64,000 nucleotides of DNA, from assembly GCA_003151335.1 (NCBI GenBank), contig PLXE01000080.1, positions 1 through 64,000 on the forward strand. Direction: 5' to 3'. This stretch comes from Acidobacteriaceae bacterium. GTDB lineage: Bacteria > Acidobacteriota > Terriglobia > Terriglobales > Acidobacteriaceae. The notes below the pieces were generated by a model. It saw only the letters and a list, made by a program, of their open reading frames with translations. It did no database searches and was not told the origin of the DNA. The translations under genes and the position numbers were made by a program. This document shows, in pieces, positions 60,332 to 64,000 of the stretch. Within the stretch, counting starts at the first letter, position 1; the number at the start of each line of letters is the position of its first letter.

Positions 60332-61231
60332 TCACTTTCTAGCCCCGATAATCTTCCATTGCCATTCGATCACGTCGCCGAAGTGGCGTACTACGAACTG
60401 GGGGTCGTGGCCCCCGGAATAGATGTGGAACTCGTGGGGAACGCCTCGCGAATTCAGCAGTTGGTCCAACCGCTGCGCTCCCTGTTCGAAGCCATAGTCG
60501 TCGTTGTTGCCAACATTGAAGTAGATCTTCATCCGCTTCAGGCTTGCGGCGCTGTCGCTTCGCGCGAAGTAGAAGACGTTGTTGCGCTCAAAGTACGCGC
60601 GACTAAAGGGCGAACCGAAGACATCGCCCATCAGCGACCCGGGAGAGCCCGGCCCGCCAGCGGTAAAGTCCTTCGGCAGATCGCCAATCAGCGCTGGCAT
60701 CTGCGCACTCACCGCGGCAAACTCGTCCGGATACTTGAAGGCCAGACGCAACGCTCCATAGCCGCCCATCGAAACACCGGTAATGCCACGGGTAGCGCGG
60801 GTACCTTCGGCGCGGTACTTCTTCTCCATCTGCGGTATGAACTCCTTGATGAAAAAGTCCTCATACTTCACTTTGCCGTTAGCAGAGTTTAGATAGAACG
60901 TGTGCCCTCCGCTGGGCGCAAGCACGATGAAATCCCCAACTTTACCTTGGCGCCGCAGTTCGCCAATCACGTCCCATCCGCCAAAGTTCAGCAGGGACTG
61001 CTCGTTGTCGCCGAGACCATGGAAGTAATAGAGCACCGGATACTGACGCGTTTTGTCATGATCGAAGCTGTCCGGCAAAAACGCGCAGTAGCGCACCGGC
61101 CGGTCGAGGATGCTTGATTTGATGACCGAGCACTCGGCGCGACCCTGCGCGTGCAGCAGAGGGGCAAGCCACAGAACAATCAGCGTGACTGCAATGCGAG
61201 TGATAAGAAACCTGGGTCTGGATGGGCTCAT
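60332..61231 (-). CDS. Secreted esterase (esterase D/feruloyl-esterase-like)
   Basis: 299 residues with a signal peptide (ITRIAVTLIVLWLAPLLHAQ). Alpha/beta hydrolase of the putative esterase family: YPVLYYFHGLGDNEQSLLNF, DFIVLAPSGGHTFYLNS, the elbow ITGVSMGGYGALRLAFKYPD and late EFHIYSGGHDPQFVV with the triad His. The nucleophile is the Ser of GVSMGGYG. Acts in the periplasm or outside on sugar or phenolic esters, plausibly linked to the adjacent polysaccharide genes. Confidence 0.82.
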   Translation of the reverse strand: MSPSRPRFLITRIAVTLIVLWLAPLLHAQGRAECSVIKSSILDRPVRYCAFLPDSFDHDKTRQYPVLYYFHGLGDNEQSLLNFGGWDVIGELRRQGKVGDFIVLAPSGGHTFYLNSANGKVKYEDFFIKEFIPQMEKKYRAEGTRATRGITGVSMGGYGALRLAFKYPDEFAAVSAQMPALIGDLPKDFTAGGPGSPGSLMGDVFGSPFSRAYFERNNVFYFARSDSAASLKRMKIYFNVGNNDDYGFEQGAQRLDQLLNSRGVPHEFHIYSGGHDPQFVVRHFGDVIEWQWKIIGARK

Positions 61232-61234
61232 TCG

Positions 61235-62623
61235 TTATTCGTACTTCAGTGTCTGCACCGGATCGAGTTTGGCGGCACGGCTGGCCGGATACAAGCCCGC
61301 CAGCAGGCTCACCACAATCGAGAACGCGATGGCCGCACCGATCAGCCACGGCGGCAGAATCCACACGGCCTCCGCTGGCAGTTGATGCCGGTGCAGGTAG
61401 ATTCCTGTGCCCACATTGATGGCTTTGCCAATGGCAAATCCCAATGCGATGCCGAGCACACCGCCAAAGAAGCCCAGCGCGCCGGCTTCGGCAAAGAACA
61501 GGCGTTTCACGTCTCCGTCGCTGGCGCCGATCGCCTTCATCACGCCAATTTCGCGCCGCCGTTCCAGCACCGCCATCACCAGCGTGTTGATAATCGCCAG
61601 CGTTGCCACGGCCAGCGCCAGCGAGCCGAAGATGCCGAGGAAGAGATCGAGCACGGTGAAGAAGCGGCGCAAGCTCTTGGTAGCATCCAGCACCGAGAAC
61701 GTGCGAAAGCCCAGCTTGTTAATGGCGTCCTGCACCTGCGCGACCTTGCCAGGGTCTTTCACGCGCACCGTCAGCGTCATGTAGGTCTTGCCGCCCCCGC
61801 CGCGCAACGAGCTGCGCATGTCGCTGAACTGCGCCATGTTCAGCTTCTCGGTGAGATCGACCGGCAAGAAAATACGCCCACGGGAAACCGTTCTCATGCC
61901 GCCGTAGGGCTCTTCCTCGATGATGCCTACCACTTTGAGCTTCTGGGTCTTGCGCACCACGGAGAAGCCGAAGTCATCGCCTGAGGTTGCATTGCTTCCG
62001 CCGGCAGGAGTGCCCGAAAGCTGCGGGCGGCCTGCCGATTCTGCATCCGGCGCCAGCGCCTGGCGTTCTCCGTAGCGCAGGGTCACTTCCTGTCCGATCA
62101 GCCCCTTGGGGTCCTTCGGATCAATCTCCTTGGCAAAATCGTTTAGCAGGATGACTTCCTCCGCCGATGGGCCGGAGAAAAACTTGCCTTGCAGGTTGTC
62201 GAACGCCTCGTTCTCCCGGGCCGACATGGGCAAGCCCGTCACGAACCCGAAGTGCGTCTGCCCAGCCGAGACAATCTCACCCATCACGCGAATTTCGGGT
62301 TCGACTTCGGTGACGTACTGCAGATGCGTCATTTTGGCGCGCGCCGGTTCGTCCAGCACGGGCGCATTTTCCGGATGCTCGGTCTTCTGGTCTTCCTCCC
62401 GATCGAAGCCGCGGAAGTCCTGCTTGGAAGTCACGAACACGGTGTCGAACATCCCTGAGCCAGCCAGGCGCCGGGTCGCCAATTGCTGCAAGCCGACGCC
62501 CAGCGACAGCATGGCTACCAGCGATGCCACTCCGACAGAAATTCCGACGGTCGTCAGCCCGTTGCGCAATTTCGACTGCCGCAGGTTGCGCACGGCGAGT
62601 TCGAACAGATCGTAGCCCTTCAC
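61235..62623 (-). CDS. ABC transporter permease (MacB/FtsX type)
   Basis: 462 residues starting at GTG 62623, overlapping the ATPase stop (GTGA). N-terminal helix (LTTVGISVGVASLVAMLSLG), a large periplasmic domain (residues about 45-310) with a Gly-rich loop, then the three FtsX helices: LFLGIFGSLALAVATLAIIN, GALGFFGGVLGIALGFAIGK, WLIGAAIAFSIVVSLLAGLY. EIGVMKAIGASDGDVKRLF is the FtsX coupling helix. MacB/LolC-like mechanotransmission permease exporting a lipoprotein, peptide or lipid; cargo unknown. Confidence 0.85.
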   Translation of the reverse strand: MKGYDLFELAVRNLRQSKLRNGLTTVGISVGVASLVAMLSLGVGLQQLATRRLAGSGMFDTVFVTSKQDFRGFDREEDQKTEHPENAPVLDEPARAKMTHLQYVTEVEPEIRVMGEIVSAGQTHFGFVTGLPMSARENEAFDNLQGKFFSGPSAEEVILLNDFAKEIDPKDPKGLIGQEVTLRYGERQALAPDAESAGRPQLSGTPAGGSNATSGDDFGFSVVRKTQKLKVVGIIEEEPYGGMRTVSRGRIFLPVDLTEKLNMAQFSDMRSSLRGGGGKTYMTLTVRVKDPGKVAQVQDAINKLGFRTFSVLDATKSLRRFFTVLDLFLGIFGSLALAVATLAIINTLVMAVLERRREIGVMKAIGASDGDVKRLFFAEAGALGFFGGVLGIALGFAIGKAINVGTGIYLHRHQLPAEAVWILPPWLIGAAIAFSIVVSLLAGLYPASRAAKLDPVQTLKYE

Positions 62624-63336
62624 GCCAGGGCCTCCTGCGAGAGCAGCTTGCCGTCAGCGAGAAAGACCAGCCGCTGCGCAAATCGCTCGGCCAGCGCGCG
62701 TTCATGCGTCACCATGACCACCGTCATTCCCAGCGAAATGCTCAAGTCGCGAATCAGGTTCAGGATGTCCTCCCCGGTGCGGCTGTCGAGATTCCCGGTA
62801 GGCTCATCGGCCAGCAGAAGTGACGGACGATTGGCCAGTGCCCGCGCCAGCGAAACCCGCTGCTGCTCGCCGCCCGAGAGCTCCGAAGGCCGGTGCTCCA
62901 GGCGTTTGCCCAGCCCAACCTGCTCCAGCGATTCGCGCACGCGCTGCCCCCGCTCGGCACGGTTCACCTCCGCAAAACGCATGGGCAGCTCAACATTTTC
63001 AGTAATGGTCATGGACGGGATGAGGTGAAACGCCTGGAAGACCATGCCCACATCATTGCGGCGATAGGCCGCCAGTTCTTCCGACGACATCTTGGCCAAG
63101 TCACGGCCTTGCACAAGCACCGAGCCGGAGCTGGGGCGGTCAAGTCCCGCCAGCAAGTTCAGCAGGGTCGATTCACCCGACCCCGATTGCCCAAGCAACG
63201 CCACAAACTCGCCGCTTTCGATAGTGAGGGAAATACCGTCCACCGCGCGAATGATGCCGCCGCCCATCGGATAATAACGACAGACGTTGAAGGTCCGTAC
63301 CGCCGGCGCTGCTGTGGAGATTGAAACGGAATTCAT
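62620..63336 (-). CDS. ABC transporter ATPase (LolD/MacB type) with altered Walker A
   Basis: 238 residues from ATG 63336. LolD/MacB-type motifs: ALLGQSGSGESTLLNLLAGL (Walker A with Glu where Lys is required), LSGGEQQRVSLARALAN (signature), LLLADEPTGNLDSRTGEDIL (Walker B) and VVMVTHERALAERF (H-loop). Everything but the Walker A Lys is standard. A GAA codon in place of AAA/AAG is a single-base difference. If real, the protein should bind ATP poorly; a sequencing error is possible. Overlaps the permease by 4 bases. Confidence 0.85.
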   Translation of the reverse strand: MNSVSISTAAPAVRTFNVCRYYPMGGGIIRAVDGISLTIESGEFVALLGQSGSGESTLLNLLAGLDRPSSGSVLVQGRDLAKMSSEELAAYRRNDVGMVFQAFHLIPSMTITENVELPMRFAEVNRAERGQRVRESLEQVGLGKRLEHRPSELSGGEQQRVSLARALANRPSLLLADEPTGNLDSRTGEDILNLIRDLSISLGMTVVMVTHERALAERFAQRLVFLADGKLLSQEALA

Positions 63337-63886
63337 GTGCACTCGATTCGATGCTACTACGGCACGTCCCGGCGCAAAGCGCGCGCACGTTCGCACTCAC
63401 TTGCGGGATACGAAAAAGGAAGCGCCTTGGCTCCCTGGTTTCTGTAACGATTTGTAAACACCCGCCGGTGGCTAACGCTGATTGTCGTGCTGCTGTTTGC
63501 CTCGCTCAACGGTACGCGCGGCTGCGTCCCCCGGCCGAATCGCCGGCGGTGGATGGCGCTGCTCTCGGCTGCCATCTTCCATGCATCGCACGGCTACGGA
63601 GGCGTCTTCGCACCCCTCTCATCGAAAAGTTATCAATTATTATTTGGGCTCCTCGACTGGCGGCGAAAGGGCCTTCGCCGGAGACTGATGGCGCATGCCA
63701 GACACGACGCGTTCAGTGGAGTTATCTTGCGAATGCTAAAATAGCCAGTGTTTATGCACCTTTCACGCATACCTGACATTGACGACGCCAGCGCGAAGAT
63801 GTCAGTGTGAGAGTTGCTGGGGGAAGCGGAGCCGGTGAGCGCCTTCCCGCGGAGCCGAGTTCTGCACTTTGCTGCGCGTTTTTTGC
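63337..63886. other. Gene-poor interval
   Basis: About 550 bases between the ABC ATPase start and the promoter at 63887. An open frame with a hydrophobic stretch (RRWLTLIVVLLFASLNGTRG) crosses 63450-63744 but has no proper start codon, ribosome site or recognisable domain. I see no RNA gene or convincing coding region. Confidence 0.4.
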
Positions 63887-63915
63887 TTGACTATTTTTTT
63901 CATTAACTCTATACA
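63887..63915 (+). promoter_or_regulatory. Consensus-like sigma-70 promoter
   Basis: TTGACT (63887-63892), a 17-base spacer and TATACA (63910-63915), in an A/T-rich patch unusual for this GC-rich window. Transcription would start near 63922, about 60 bases before the ATG at 63984. This is the best promoter match in the window. Confidence 0.7.
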
Positions 63916-63983
63916 ACTAACAAATTGCGATGAATTTTTTGTCGCAATGTTTCCATGACAAATGGAAGGGAGAATAGAAAACC

Positions 63984-64000
63984 ATGGCAACAAAAAAGGC
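63984..64000 (+). CDS. Start of a gene cut by the window edge
   Basis: ATG GCA ACA AAA AAG GC after GAAGGGAG (63965-63972) and a strong promoter. Only MATKKA-like residues are visible; a Lys/Ala-rich start fits small histone-like or DNA-binding proteins, but nothing can be assigned from five codons. Confidence 0.4.

Noticed and set aside
63487..63744. 85-residue plus-strand frame near the right end
   Set aside because: Starts inside a hydrophobic run with GTG, has no ribosome site and turns into low-complexity basic sequence.

Overview
The window (about 60% GC, dense, mixed strands) looks like a chromosomal segment of an uncultured Acidobacteriota bacterium, probably class Terriglobia. The inference rests on the gene style (a second EF-G, M20D amidohydrolases, TerC, the surface-polysaccharide genes) and on intergenic repeats of the AGCCCC..GGGGCGGAAGAG / CTGGGTAAAGTGG / TAGGGACGACAGA and TCATCC-CGACTGAG types, which I associate with that phylum. 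No database search was possible. I see no rRNA, tRNA, CRISPR array or intact insertion sequence.

Region 1 (1-19.2 kb) is a metabolic block. It opens with a secreted-protein fragment, a decayed AAA ATPase of transposon type, and a DAHP synthase whose chorismate mutase tail is out of frame by one base. Next come a FlK-type thioesterase, three consecutive U32 proteins (the middle one with a UbiV-like cysteine set), an ABM-fold protein, an amidohydrolase, two CaiB/BaiF CoA-transferases, two small cysteine-rich proteins, an aromatic-type acyl-CoA ligase, a PAS protein, an alpha/beta hydrolase, small paralogous proteins, citrate synthase, a second FlK-type thioesterase and an aldehyde dehydrogenase. 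Together these suggest a CoA-thioester pathway, possibly with prephenate-linked, oxygen-independent hydroxylation by the U32 proteins.

Region 2 (19.2-26.7 kb) is an electron-transport block: a cyclic-nucleotide-fold protein, two tetraheme cytochromes c of equal length flanking a cytochrome c6-like protein, a Rieske protein, a b6-type cytochrome b and a nine-heme membrane cytochrome c (18 c-type hemes), then a universal stress protein. GTGA-N6-TCAC palindromes of CRP/FNR type precede the CoA-transferase genes, the aldehyde dehydrogenase/cNMP-fold divergent pair and the cytochrome run, suggesting shared control.

Region 3 (26.8-49 kb) is housekeeping and accessory: secreted hydrolases, an M20D amidohydrolase, small signalling-like proteins, a second EF-G, a frameshifted secreted repeat protein, a remnant of a succinate/acetyl-CoA transferase, an orphan nuoB, a zinc-type alcohol dehydrogenase, a GntR-controlled ABC exporter operon with a palindromic operator, XdhC, a CDF metal transporter, a parvulin-type isomerase and an epimerase.

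Region 4 (49-64 kb) carries ubiE/menG and aroB (minus strand), nadB, terC and a cyclophilin. It then has a polysaccharide block: two glycosyltransferases, a priming glycosylphosphotransferase and an O-antigen ligase with an inserted PDZ-like domain. An esterase and a MacB/LolCDE-like ABC pair follow, in which the ATPase has Glu in place of the Walker A Lys. The window ends in a consensus-like promoter and the first codons of another gene. Several families of small palindromic repeats fill the gene-free gaps.
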